A DNA stretch of 64,000 nucleotides from Ignavibacteria bacterium. GTDB taxonomy: Bacteria > Bacteroidota > Ignavibacteria > Kapaibacteriales > Kapaibacteriaceae. The notes below the pieces were generated by a model. The model saw nothing but the letters and a program-made list of their open reading frames with translations. It was not told the origin of the DNA and did no database searches. The position numbers were made by a program, and so were the translations under genes. This document shows, one piece after another, positions 26,663 through 35,535 of the stretch (the first letter of the stretch is position 1; the number at the start of each line of letters is the position of its first letter). The stretch is from NCBI GenBank assembly GCA_016873895.1, contig VGVV01000006.1, positions 1 to 64,000 of the forward strand, in the 5' to 3' direction.

Positions 26663-27364
26663 ATGTTGTCGCACAGCCACATCGGAATCATTATTCCATC
26701 CGGCGGATCGGGTACGCGATTCGGATCGACCATGCTGAAGCAATATCTCGAGGTCGGGGGCTTGCCTGTAATTCTGCATAGCGTGCGCACTGCTCTTTCG
26801 CTACAAGGGGTAGAAACAATCGTGATTGCGGCCCAGCAGTCGCAACACGACGTACTATCTGCTATGATCCATGATGGTGGTCTGGCAGACCCACGTATAC
26901 ACTTCGTGCAGGGTGGTGCAGAGCGCCAGGAGTCGGTGTACAACGCCCTGCAGCATGCATCTATACATGCCACACGTATTGTTGCAATTCACGACGCCGT
27001 ACGCCCGTTTGCTTCTGCTGCTCTTTGGGGCTCTGTGCTTGAGTCAGCAGAACGTTATGGTGCGGCCATACCCGTCTTGCCCGTATCTGATACAATCAAA
27101 GATGTTCTCGACGACGTGGTCGTGAACACCGTAGACAGAACCTCCCTGCGGCGGGCCCAAACACCACAGGCATTCACCACAGACATAGTACGGCATGCAT
27201 ACAGCACAGCCAGGGCCAATGGGGTTGTTGCTACAGACTGCGCAAGCCTATGCGAGCAGATGGGCGTTCGGGTGCATTGTGTGCCAGGCGAAGACCACAA
27301 TATCAAGTTTACTACCACGTTCGACGCAACGTTGGCAGAAGCGATATTGATGCGTAACCAATAA
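26663..27364 (+). CDS. ispD: 2-C-methyl-D-erythritol 4-phosphate cytidylyltransferase
   Basis: IspD couples CTP to MEP in the non-mevalonate isoprenoid pathway. The 233-residue protein has the nucleotide-binding PSGGSGTRFGSTMLKQYLEV, VQGGAERQESVYNAL, HDAVRPF, RTSLRRAQTPQAF and C-terminal VHCVPGEDHNIKFTT. All are family signatures, although the usual GxGxR loop reads GGSGTRFG. The ATG at 26663 is preferred over an upstream TTG because a promoter box ends three bases before it. Confidence 0.95.
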   Translation: MLSHSHIGIIIPSGGSGTRFGSTMLKQYLEVGGLPVILHSVRTALSLQGVETIVIAAQQSQHDVLSAMIHDGGLADPRIHFVQGGAERQESVYNALQHASIHATRIVAIHDAVRPFASAALWGSVLESAERYGAAIPVLPVSDTIKDVLDDVVVNTVDRTSLRRAQTPQAFTTDIVRHAYSTARANGVVATDCASLCEQMGVRVHCVPGEDHNIKFTTTFDATLAEAILMRNQ

Positions 27365-27381
27365 TGGTTTTCGTGGTTGTT

Positions 27382-27410
27382 TTGCGTCAATATCATTCGA
27401 CGTGTATATT
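27382..27410 (+). promoter_or_regulatory. Possible sigma70-type promoter for the DUF2795 gene
   Basis: TTGCGT and TATATT are separated by 17 bp in the gap between ispD and the small acidic protein gene. Unlike the TAnnTTTG boxes it would leave a leader of about 40 bases, and this gene does have an AAGGA ribosome-binding site. Confidence 0.4.
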
Positions 27411-27454
27411 CGCGCCGCACGACACTTCAGTACTTTTTTTGTAAGGATTCTTTC

Positions 27455-27694
27455 ATGTTTTGGACACCCGAACTAGCTTCATATCTCGAAGATGCGCCGT
27501 GGCCAGCAACAAAAGAGGAGCTGATCGATTATTGCAATCGTACGGGCGCACCATTACAGGTGATAGACAACCTTACCGAGCTCGATGATTCGGAAGACAT
27601 TACCTTTGAGGGTATTGAAGATCTTTGGCCCGAATATGAAGAAGGTTCTGATGATCTCTTCTTCAGTGAAGACGACGACATGTACGATAACTAG
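27455..27694 (+). CDS. DUF2795-like small acidic protein
   Basis: The 79-residue protein begins with WTPELASYLEDAPWPATKEELIDYCNRTG and continues to LTELDDSEDITFEGIEDLWP. This matches the DUF2795 pattern of a short domain built on a P-A-T-K-E-E-L helix. The C-terminus is very acidic (SEDDDMYDN). Function is unknown; the family is small, cytoplasmic and often near stress or metabolic genes. It is flanked by its own promoter-like sequence, an AAGGA ribosome-binding site and a strong terminator, so it forms a compact single-gene unit, probably well expressed. Confidence 0.75.
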   Translation: MFWTPELASYLEDAPWPATKEELIDYCNRTGAPLQVIDNLTELDDSEDITFEGIEDLWPEYEEGSDDLFFSEDDDMYDN

Positions 27695-27714
27695 ACATCT
27701 GTAAACTCGCAACC

Positions 27715-27752
27715 AAAGCGCCCAGTTGGATATTCCTTCTGGGCGCTTTTCG
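27715..27752 (+). terminator. Intrinsic terminator after the DUF2795 gene
   Basis: AAAGCGCCCAG pairs with CTGGGCGCTTT around a 13-base loop and runs into TTTT. The perfect 11-bp stem makes this a confident rho-independent terminator. Confidence 0.85.
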
Positions 27753-27786
27753 TTCTATACACTCGAAGTACGGTATTTTGCACGTC

Positions 27787-30093
27787 GTGAAGATCCTGCA
27801 CCCTTTGTTTGTCTGTATCTTATCTCTTGGATGTTTCGTTTCAGGAGGTGTCGCTGTATTGGCTCAGCAGACTGCTGATGAATATCGCGACAGCGTAACG
27901 CTAGCAGGTGAACGCTCGCGCGCGCTCCAGTTAGAGGAGCTGCAGGAAGTTGATATCACGGGTTGTAGCGAGATACCCGAGGTTGAACTACTTGGTGTTA
28001 TTTCGTCACGTGCTAGCGATAATACGCTCGGACGAAAGCTTGTTGAGTTCTATGAATCAACAATGAGACGTAACAACAAAAAGCCAGCCATCATTTATCG
28101 GCGATTTGCCGATCTGCGCAGATCATATGAAAACGACCGACGATTCTATGAATCAAGTCTTGCCAAGGAAGATAGCGCTGCAATCTTGCTGTATCTGAAC
28201 CAACAGGGATATCACAACGCAGAGGTTCTCTATGGGTTTGGGTATGATGGAGTTGCAAAGAAGAAAACCCTACGTTTTGTTGTGAATGAGGGTAAACGTG
28301 CCGCCATAGACACGTTTGTGATTCGAGGTTTGGTGGTTGGTGATGAGGAGTTTCAACAATCTATTATGTCGCAGATTCAAACACGCAGTGGAAGCCCCTT
28401 TACTGAGGCCACCTTGGAGCGAGACCTTTCGATGGTTCTTCGGGAGCTGCGCAACAACGGTTATTATCAGGCATCCTATACTTCTCCTACTGTGCAGCTA
28501 AGCAAGGATGGTCTTCATGATACTGTGCTTGCACGTATTTACGTGGGCAAGAGAAAGCGTATAGGGTCTGTTTCATTCGAAGAGAATGTTAACACGTACC
28601 GTTCTGTGTCGGAGGCTACCCGCTCACGTCAGCTTGAAATATCAGCGGGAGATTGGTATAGCGAGGAGAAGATCGAAGAATCTCGCTCCAACCTTATGGG
28701 GCTTGGCACATTCGAGGTTGTACTTATCGATACGCTTGTTCAAAAGAACAGGGAACAGGATTCGGTGTTGCACCTTCGTGTGTATACAAGAAACGCAAAG
28801 CCTCATGATGTAGGAATGAACCTGTTGTTCTACCAGACTGCCGTGGACAACTTCTTGAACCTTGGTCTTGGTGCAACACTTCAACATCGCAATGCTTTTG
28901 GTGGTGCTCAGGTTGCCTCGATTACTACACAGTATGTATTACAAGACGTAGCCAGACTTACACAAGGTCAGCAACTCGAGAGCGAGGCTCTTGCATCATT
29001 GGTGCTTGTGTGGCCAAACATTGGACGTCTGTTCGATCAACGTATAGCCCTTCAGACATCCACGTTTTACTCTGCACGACAACTGATTACGCCGTTTCGT
29101 CTGGAGTCTTTTGGTTTAACTGCCAGAGCACCAATCTCTCTGTATACACATACGTTTTTCAACGGTATAGATCTAAGTGTTGGACTTGAGCGTCAAATTC
29201 CTTTGAACTTTGACTTTGCTATCAACCGCGCACTTGCCGAAGCGAATACGGCAGAGGATACGGTATACGTACGCTCCACGTTTAATCAGTTTTTGGTCCT
29301 GAGTGACTATCTCAAAAAGTCGAGTGATTTCTTTACAGGTATCAACGCGGGTTTTACTCTTCGTGGTGATCATCGCAACAGCCCAGTTAACCCCACACGT
29401 GGAACCCTCTCGTCCATTTCTATTGAATGGGGCTGGGGGGCCGGTAAATACATCCGCGGACAAGGGTTTGTGTCCAGTGCGTTTGGTGTAGGAAATAGGC
29501 TTGTTGGGGCTACAAAGGTTAAGGTAGGGCATATCGCGCTGCTAGACTTCGTGCGTGGCGACTCGACAAAGAACAATACGTATGTTCCTCTAGAGCGGCA
29601 GTTTTTTGCTGGCGGTCCTGCCAGCATTCGGTCTTTTGCCTCGCGCAGACTGCACGATCCTGCATCTGGTAGGATCGACAATGTTTCGGCAAACGATGAT
29701 TACGTCCTGGCTAATGTTGTCGGTAGCGCCTCTCTTATCGAGTTGGGATTTGAATTGCGCTATACCTTCAAACGTCCAGATGGACTCGACGATCTATGGG
29801 CTTCTCTGATTGAACGAAGTGGCGTTACGTTTTTTACAGACATCGGGAATTCTTTCAACCGATTCACATCTGAGTTGTACGGAACTGCCAAACTTGAAGA
29901 TTTTGTCTACAACAGCGTTGTTGCTGTAGGCGCTGGGTATCGTTTTGAGACACCCGTAGGACCGTTTCGTGTGGATATGGCTACTAGTGTCTACGATCCA
30001 ACACGGGTAGATGGTCGATGGATCACAGATCGCAAAGGCGTGTTCAACAGCGGTAACTGGCAGCTAAGTATCGGACTCGGTCACGCATTCTAG
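27787..30093 (+). CDS. Omp85 (BamA/TamA-type) outer-membrane assembly protein
   Basis: About 768 residues with a signal peptide (CFVSGGVAVLAQQ). Periplasmic POTRA-like domains follow (about 60-330, for example VNEGKRAAIDTFVIRGL and IYVGKRKRIGSVSFEENV). A C-terminal 16-strand barrel carries GDHRNSPVNPTRGTLSSIS, FFAGGPASIRSF, the TPVGPFRVDMATS block and a terminal Phe (GLGHAF). FAGGPASIRSF corresponds to the conserved G-G-x-x-S-x-R loop of Omp85. It is shorter than a five-POTRA BamA, so it could be a TamA-like or second BamA homologue. No ATG is available: the start is the GTG at 27787 or a TTG at 27778. Confidence 0.8.
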   Translation: MKILHPLFVCILSLGCFVSGGVAVLAQQTADEYRDSVTLAGERSRALQLEELQEVDITGCSEIPEVELLGVISSRASDNTLGRKLVEFYESTMRRNNKKPAIIYRRFADLRRSYENDRRFYESSLAKEDSAAILLYLNQQGYHNAEVLYGFGYDGVAKKKTLRFVVNEGKRAAIDTFVIRGLVVGDEEFQQSIMSQIQTRSGSPFTEATLERDLSMVLRELRNNGYYQASYTSPTVQLSKDGLHDTVLARIYVGKRKRIGSVSFEENVNTYRSVSEATRSRQLEISAGDWYSEEKIEESRSNLMGLGTFEVVLIDTLVQKNREQDSVLHLRVYTRNAKPHDVGMNLLFYQTAVDNFLNLGLGATLQHRNAFGGAQVASITTQYVLQDVARLTQGQQLESEALASLVLVWPNIGRLFDQRIALQTSTFYSARQLITPFRLESFGLTARAPISLYTHTFFNGIDLSVGLERQIPLNFDFAINRALAEANTAEDTVYVRSTFNQFLVLSDYLKKSSDFFTGINAGFTLRGDHRNSPVNPTRGTLSSISIEWGWGAGKYIRGQGFVSSAFGVGNRLVGATKVKVGHIALLDFVRGDSTKNNTYVPLERQFFAGGPASIRSFASRRLHDPASGRIDNVSANDDYVLANVVGSASLIELGFELRYTFKRPDGLDDLWASLIERSGVTFFTDIGNSFNRFTSELYGTAKLEDFVYNSVVAVGAGYRFETPVGPFRVDMATSVYDPTRVDGRWITDRKGVFNSGNWQLSIGLGHAF

Positions 30094-30107
30094 ATTTCGA
30101 ATGCGTT

Positions 30108-30914
30108 TTACGTGATTTTCTTGATCACACTGTCGTGTATATCTACGTGCGTTGCGTTTGCTACAAGTGACAAGATGCCGTCTGTTACAAGATGGGGCTC
30201 GTGGTGTATGTTAAGATCGGCTGTTGTAAGACGATCAATGAGCATGGGTGCTTCGCCCCCTGTCAGCACAACCGTTGGTTTAGCTTTTCCAAACACCTGG
30301 GTGTATGAGTTAATGGTTTGGCATATACCACCTACTACCGAGTTGGTAACGCCGGACATTAAACACTGTGTGGTGTTAACTCCAACTACCTCTGTGGCGG
30401 GCGTATAACGCATTTCTTGAATCGCTACTGTTTGCTTACTAAGACCAAACAGTTGTGTGTTGAGTCCAGCGAAAATTACACCACCTAAAAACTGGCGATC
30501 CGTAGACACCGCATTCACCGTAACTGCTGTACCGCAGTCTATTGTCACAACTGGCGGAGTGAATTTTGCTATCGCCCCGATGGCTCCAAGCATTCTATCT
30601 ATGCCAGCGTTCTCGATTTTACTGAGGGATAACAGAGACTCATTGCGCATGAGCAACGTGTGAGCATTAACAACCTGATGCCCGGTGATACGCTGAAGCA
30701 CCTTTACGATTGCGGTGGTTTGTTTATGGTTTACACTGGATAGGCCAATGATATACCGCTTTTGAACGTGATCACGAAAGTGATGCTGTACGTTCTTTTT
30801 CCACTCTTTGTCGTAGGGAAAAGACAGAAAGACATCGTCGTGGTGAATCTTTACCCTGCTGTTTCCTACATCAATGGCTGCTATGCCATAGCTGACACTG
30901 TTGATTTCAATCAT
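30108..30914 (-). CDS. coaX: Type III pantothenate kinase
   Basis: CoaX phosphorylates pantothenate, the first step of CoA synthesis. The 268-residue protein has the ASKHA-fold motifs AAIDVGNSRVKI (phosphate 1), AGIDRMLGAIGA, VVTIDCGTAVTVNAV (phosphate 2) and VVLTGGEAPML (adenosine). The kinase GG-x-I-x-P-G loop reads GGVIFAGLNTQLFGL, so the usual Pro is Ala. The start at 30914 overlaps the birA stop by 8 bp, so birA and coaX form an operon of coenzyme genes. Confidence 0.88.
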   Translation of the reverse strand: MIEINSVSYGIAAIDVGNSRVKIHHDDVFLSFPYDKEWKKNVQHHFRDHVQKRYIIGLSSVNHKQTTAIVKVLQRITGHQVVNAHTLLMRNESLLSLSKIENAGIDRMLGAIGAIAKFTPPVVTIDCGTAVTVNAVSTDRQFLGGVIFAGLNTQLFGLSKQTVAIQEMRYTPATEVVGVNTTQCLMSGVTNSVVGGICQTINSYTQVFGKAKPTVVLTGGEAPMLIDRLTTADLNIHHEPHLVTDGILSLVANATHVDIHDSVIKKIT

Positions 30915-31632
30915 TGTATCGTATAGTGTCGCCATTGTCGATGATCCGTTCTTCAAGTGTAGTAATACTTCTAACCAGCAAACGTCCGTCGTCCATTAGT
31001 CGTTCAAGTTTCCAGGTATCTGAGGAGCCCCGTACCTCTATCTCCTTGTCTTCGATATGTAACGCATTCCACCATTCCTGAAGCACATCAGAGGGGGGCT
31101 GCTGTGAGAAGTGGTTAACCCATGCTAAAAGACTATTGCGCACCTCTGCAACCGATACATCTATTCCCTGAGCCAATAAAGACGTACAGAGCTGTGTTAT
31201 AGTGGCAGGAAATGCTAGCTGCTGAACATTTATACCCACACCAATGGTTGTAGCTGTGCAGCGAGAGCCGACGAATTCGTGCTCAATCAGCAGCCCGGCA
31301 ATTTTTGCCCATCCATCCTGTGTATTGACTTGTATATCGTTGGGGTACTTCAGACGAATCTGTATTGAATCATCCAACGTCCGTAGCAGTGCATAAACCG
31401 CCAGCGAAGGATAGGCCATTGCTGCCACTAGGTAATCCTGACTGGGTTGTTGGGTGTGTCTGGTGCCGAACGATGCATAGACGTTTGCGTTCGCGTCCCC
31501 TACCCACTCTTTACCATTACGCCCCCTACCCGCCGTTTGTTCGTCTGCGGTAACTATCACACTCGAATAGTCGCGAAGCATTGCCTTGACAACATTATTC
31601 GTTGAGTCAACAGTTGATAGATGTATGTGCAT
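30907..31632 (-). CDS. birA: Biotin--[acetyl-CoA-carboxylase] ligase, class I
   Basis: This 241-residue ligase makes biotinyl-AMP and attaches biotin to carboxylase carrier domains. It contains STVDSTNNVVK, the biotin/ATP loop TAGRGRNGKEWVG (GRGRxG signature), RLKYPNDIQV (KWPND-like, with Tyr in place of Trp) and AGLLIEH. There is no N-terminal DNA-binding domain, so it is not a repressor. The C-terminal domain is short (LERLMDDGRLLVRS). The ATG at 31632 fits the family N-terminus; TACGTTTA lies immediately upstream. Confidence 0.9.
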   Translation of the reverse strand: MHIHLSTVDSTNNVVKAMLRDYSSVIVTADEQTAGRGRNGKEWVGDANANVYASFGTRHTQQPSQDYLVAAMAYPSLAVYALLRTLDDSIQIRLKYPNDIQVNTQDGWAKIAGLLIEHEFVGSRCTATTIGVGINVQQLAFPATITQLCTSLLAQGIDVSVAEVRNSLLAWVNHFSQQPPSDVLQEWWNALHIEDKEIEVRGSSDTWKLERLMDDGRLLVRSITTLEERIIDNGDTIRYND

Positions 31633-31725
31633 AAACGTAAATATATTTACAAACAAACACACTGCGATGTTTTTCTTTACAACATTACCTGAATTTGTGG
31701 GATGGTTTTCTAATTTGTACGATTG

Positions 31726-33078
31726 ATGAGTACGAGCGCCGATACCATATGTGCACTAGCTACACCGCCCGGTGTTGCTGGACTTGCTGTTATCCGCCTT
31801 AGCGGAGGGCGTGCTTTTGAGATTTGCGACCATGTCTTTGAAGGCTCACAAAAAGTGTGTGCTGCACACTCACACAAGATTTTGTATGGATGGTTTACGT
31901 GTCGCGGTGTGCGTATTGACTCTGTAACGGTCTCTGTGTATCGCGCGCCCAGCTCGTACACCGGAGAGGATGTAGCCGAAATCGGTTGTCATGGTGGGGT
32001 ATTCGTCACAGAACAGATTATCGACGCACTTGTCGAACAAGGGGCTCGATATGCCACCCCAGGCGAATTCACGAAACGGGCCTTCTTGAACCACAAACTC
32101 GACCTAACTCAGGTAGAGGCCGTGGCCGACATCATCCATGCTGAAACAAGGGTTGGGGCGCAAACAGCTGCGCGACAACTCTCTGGTGGGTTCACAACGA
32201 AAATGTCCGCCGTACGGGAGCAACTACTCCAAATAATTGGATTGTTAGAGCTTGAGTTAGACTTCTCAGAAGAGGATGTGGAGTTTGTTGATAGAACAGG
32301 GCTGCGATCCCTAGTTCAATCCCTCTGTGATGATGTAGATAGGCTTGCAGCTCACGTAAAACAAGATCAGGTACTACGATCTGGGTACCACGTTGCCGTG
32401 GTGGGGTTTCCCAACGCTGGTAAGAGCTCGCTATTCAATGCCCTTCTCGACCGTTCAAGGGCAATTGTAAGCGCCGTAGCGGGCACCACTCGAGATTATC
32501 TTCACGAAACCATCATCATAGACGGGTACAGCATCCATCTTGTTGATACGGCCGGTCTGCGAGACTCTAATGATCTAATCGAACTAGAGGGGATATCCCT
32601 CACAGCCTCGGTAATGCAGGAAAGCAACCTTATTCTTGTTGTTAACGACGCAAGTCTTGGTCGAGATCACTCCAAGAGCTTATTCAACCAACTTCTTGCT
32701 GTATACCCAGAGTCAAAACACATCTACGTAGACAACAAAATCGACCTCGTGCATGACGTCGAGCCTGGTGATTCGCTAGAATGTTCTGCCAACACAGGGG
32801 CTGGTATAGATGATGTCAAAAGGGCTTTGGTTGATTTGGTTAGAGAGCACGGTGTTGCTCCTGGTGATGTATTGCTCAATGCCCGTCAAGCTATGTTGTT
32901 GCAAAACATAGCAAATAGCTTAAGATCGTGTCTTGCGGGAATGGATTCTCAGCTTTCTAGCGACCTTCTTGCTGTAGATCTACGAACATGTATACGCCTT
33001 CTTGGTGAGATTTCTGGGGAAACTTGGAATCCAGATGTATTGGAAACTGTCTTTTCGCGATTCTGCATAGGAAAATGA
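31726..33078 (+). CDS. mnmE: tRNA modification GTPase MnmE
   Basis: MnmE acts with MnmG to install the cmnm5 group on U34 of certain tRNAs. The 450-residue protein has the N-terminal folate-binding domain (ATPPGVAGLAVIRLSG) and the family GxxAxPGEFTxRAF-type block ARYATPGEFTKRAFLNHKLD. The inserted G domain shows GFPNAGKSS (about 226-234), DTAGLR (about 272) and NKID (about 336). The C-terminus is the invariant FCIGK with its functional Cys. The ATG at 31726 was chosen. A GNAT gene starts 2 bp after its stop, and mnmG follows 0.6 kb later. Confidence 0.97.
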   Translation: MSTSADTICALATPPGVAGLAVIRLSGGRAFEICDHVFEGSQKVCAAHSHKILYGWFTCRGVRIDSVTVSVYRAPSSYTGEDVAEIGCHGGVFVTEQIIDALVEQGARYATPGEFTKRAFLNHKLDLTQVEAVADIIHAETRVGAQTAARQLSGGFTTKMSAVREQLLQIIGLLELELDFSEEDVEFVDRTGLRSLVQSLCDDVDRLAAHVKQDQVLRSGYHVAVVGFPNAGKSSLFNALLDRSRAIVSAVAGTTRDYLHETIIIDGYSIHLVDTAGLRDSNDLIELEGISLTASVMQESNLILVVNDASLGRDHSKSLFNQLLAVYPESKHIYVDNKIDLVHDVEPGDSLECSANTGAGIDDVKRALVDLVREHGVAPGDVLLNARQAMLLQNIANSLRSCLAGMDSQLSSDLLAVDLRTCIRLLGEISGETWNPDVLETVFSRFCIGK

Positions 33079-33079
33079 C

Positions 33080-33607
33080 ATGAGTTCAGACCTAATGATC
33101 CGTCCGTTGGAAATCGAGGACTTCACACAATTCCTTGACATACAGAGTGCGGCGCTGCTTCAAGCTCCAGAGGTGTTTGGATCTGATTATGACTGGTTTG
33201 CAGGGCTTTCAATCCTGTCTAAAGAGCAGCGGTATGAAAGATATATGAACTTCCCCTACCAATATCTGTTGGGTGCCATTGACCCCAATGGGAATATTGT
33301 AGGGATGATTGGGTACTCTAGCCAAGGATCCACCAAGACAAAGCACAAGGGTAGTTTGTGGGGTCTTTTTGTACGAGAAGAATACAGAGGACAGGGTATA
33401 GCCTCAATCTTAGTCGACTCGATTATGGAGATCGCCAAGGATGTCCTTGAAATTGAACAACTTCAGTTAAGTGTGAGCACCAAAAACCAAGCGTCCTATG
33501 GGCTTTATCTCCGACTTGGGTTTACTGTGTATGGAACAGAAATCCACGCTATGAAAATTGGCGACTCCTATGTTGACGAATACCTGATGGTCAAATTCCT
33601 CATGTAG
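33080..33607 (+). CDS. GNAT family N-acetyltransferase
   Basis: The 175-residue GNAT has the acetyl-CoA-binding motif A in LWGLFVREEYRGQGIASIL (about 93-111). Motif B follows in SVSTKNQASYGLYLRLGFTVYGTE. The substrate could be an amine, a peptide N-terminus or an antibiotic and cannot be told from sequence. It starts one base after the mnmE stop, so it is translated from the mnmE transcript, and it ends exactly at the first parS site. Its placement between mnmE and mnmG makes a link to tRNA modification conceivable, but this is only a guess. Confidence 0.88.
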   Translation: MSSDLMIRPLEIEDFTQFLDIQSAALLQAPEVFGSDYDWFAGLSILSKEQRYERYMNFPYQYLLGAIDPNGNIVGMIGYSSQGSTKTKHKGSLWGLFVREEYRGQGIASILVDSIMEIAKDVLEIEQLQLSVSTKNQASYGLYLRLGFTVYGTEIHAMKIGDSYVDEYLMVKFLM

Positions 33608-33623
33608 TGTTTCACGTGAAACA
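33608..33623. other. parS centromere site 1 (perfect ParB-binding palindrome)
   Basis: TGTTTCACGTGAAACA is the exact 16-bp consensus parS palindrome bound by chromosomal ParB (Spo0J). It begins directly after the GNAT stop codon. A second identical copy lies 33 bp downstream. parA and parB are not in the window. Confidence 0.93.
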
Positions 33624-33640
33624 ATTTTCTCGGGTTTTTA

Positions 33641-33656
33641 TGTTTCACGTGAAACA
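33641..33656. other. parS centromere site 2 (perfect ParB-binding palindrome)
   Basis: This is a second exact TGTTTCACGTGAAACA, 15 bp before the mnmG ATG. The two copies have the same phase of roughly three helical turns, so ParB dimers would load on the same face of the DNA. ParB bound here could also affect mnmG transcription. Confidence 0.93.
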
Positions 33657-33670
33657 TCCAAGTAAACGAT

Positions 33671-35518
33671 ATGTATGATGTGCTTGTAATAGGCGGCGGG
33701 CATGCGGGCATAGAGGCTTCTATGGCATCTGCTCGTATGGGTATGCGGGTTGGTCTGCTTACGATGGACCCGTCTACAATAGGGCGCCTTTCTTGTAATC
33801 CTTCGATTGGCGGTAGCGCAAAGGGGCATTTGGCTAAGGAGATAGACGCTCTCGGTGGTGTAATGGGGCGGATAGCTGATGCGTCCGGTATCCAATATAA
33901 AATGCTCAATACATCCAAGGGTCCGGCTGTTTGGTCGCCGCGGTCTCAGAATGACAAAGACCTATATCCCCTATTTGCACAACATTTCATTACTACGCAG
34001 CCAAACATCACGGTGATCCGTGAACAAGCCACCGGGGTGATTATATCGCACGACTGTGTGAAGGGTATACAGACTTCGTCTAACACAGAGATTCTTGCAC
34101 GAGCCGTGGTGTTGTGCGGTGGAACGTTTCTGAACGGGGTTATGTGGACGGGTGAAACCGCAACCCGCGGTGGGCGTGTTGGGGAGGCGGCCGCGAACGG
34201 GATATCGGACGTCCTGCGCAGTTACGGGCTAGAGACTGGTCGCCTAAAGACTGGTACACCCCCTCGCATACATCGGGCATCTGTTGATTACACAAAGACA
34301 CAACCGCACAACGGTGACGAACGTCCTGTGCCATTTTCCATCACCACACCATACGTACGTAATCAGTTGGCGTGCTTTGCCACAAGCACAAGCGCTGAAA
34401 CGCACGACATTCTCAGGGATGGGTTTTCTCGGTCGCCAATGTTCACAGGGCGCATTCAAGGGGCGGGTCCCAGGTATTGTCCTTCTATTGAAGACAAAAT
34501 AGATCGCTTTGCAGAGCGCGATTCACATGTGGTTGTGTTGGAGCCCGAGGGGCTTTCTACGGACACCGTTTATGTCAACGGATTCTCAACTAGTTTACCT
34601 TTTGATATCCAGGACGCCGGACTGCGCAGTATTCCCGGTTTATCCAAAGCAGAGGTGTTGCGTTACGGATATGCGGTTGAATACGACTTTTTCTACCCCT
34701 ACCAATTGAAGCACACCTTAGAGACAAAGGCTGTTAAAAACCTCTTTTTTGCTGGTCAGATAAACGGTACATCAGGATATGAAGAAGCTGCATCTCAAGG
34801 TTTGGTTGCAGGAATCAACGCCTCTCTTGCTGTTCGTGAAGAAGGGACTTTTACACTCCAGCGAAGTGAATCATACATCGGGGTAATGATAGACGACTTG
34901 GTAAACAAAAACACAGATGAGCCATATCGCATCTTTACCTCTTTAGCAGAGTACCGTTTGTTATTGCGGATAGACACTGTCTATACAAGGCTGTCTGGCT
35001 ATGGGCGCGCTTTCGGGTTAATCGACAACGAAACCTGGAGGGTTATCGAGCGCAAAGAGAATGTAAAGCGGACTTTGTCTAGCGATATAACCTCACTAAA
35101 AATCACTCCGCAGGCGATCAACGAATACCTTGTCTCATTAGGTGAGGAGCCCCTTACAGAAAGCACAACGGTGACAAATCTAACGCGCAGACCAAAGGTT
35201 AAACTTGAAGGTGTTCTGCGGTATGCTACCGAGATTTTTACTACCGTTTGTGAAGAACACGAAGACGTTGTTCATGCGATCGAGACAGAGTTAAAGTACG
35301 AAGGGTATATAACCAAACTCCACCGCGACATAGAGCGGTTTAAAGATCAAGAGCAAATGTCTATACCTGTGGGTTTTGAATACAATCGTGTGAAAAGTCT
35401 GTCCACAGAAGGTCGACAAAAACTTCAGAAAATTCAACCTGCATCGCTAGGCCAAGCCTCGAGAATACCGGGTGTCTCGGCTTCTGATGTTTCTATTTTG
35501 GCTCTCTACATGCGCTGA
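33671..35518 (+). CDS. mnmG: tRNA uridine 5-carboxymethylaminomethyl modification enzyme MnmG
   Basis: MnmG (GidA) is the FAD-dependent partner of MnmE in U34 tRNA modification. The 615-residue protein begins with the FAD-binding VLVIGGGHAGIEA (Gly8-10). It carries SCNPSIGGSAKGHLAKEIDALGG (in the family signature region), LKTGTPPRI, GRIQGAGPRYCPSIEDKI and the second FAD motif LFFAGQINGTSGYEEAASQG. The C-terminal helical domain that binds MnmE is present (PASLGQASRIPGVSASDVS). Both parS sites lie just upstream. Confidence 0.97.
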   Translation: MYDVLVIGGGHAGIEASMASARMGMRVGLLTMDPSTIGRLSCNPSIGGSAKGHLAKEIDALGGVMGRIADASGIQYKMLNTSKGPAVWSPRSQNDKDLYPLFAQHFITTQPNITVIREQATGVIISHDCVKGIQTSSNTEILARAVVLCGGTFLNGVMWTGETATRGGRVGEAAANGISDVLRSYGLETGRLKTGTPPRIHRASVDYTKTQPHNGDERPVPFSITTPYVRNQLACFATSTSAETHDILRDGFSRSPMFTGRIQGAGPRYCPSIEDKIDRFAERDSHVVVLEPEGLSTDTVYVNGFSTSLPFDIQDAGLRSIPGLSKAEVLRYGYAVEYDFFYPYQLKHTLETKAVKNLFFAGQINGTSGYEEAASQGLVAGINASLAVREEGTFTLQRSESYIGVMIDDLVNKNTDEPYRIFTSLAEYRLLLRIDTVYTRLSGYGRAFGLIDNETWRVIERKENVKRTLSSDITSLKITPQAINEYLVSLGEEPLTESTTVTNLTRRPKVKLEGVLRYATEIFTTVCEEHEDVVHAIETELKYEGYITKLHRDIERFKDQEQMSIPVGFEYNRVKSLSTEGRQKLQKIQPASLGQASRIPGVSASDVSILALYMR

Positions 35519-35535
35519 GTACAGTACGTTTTCTT

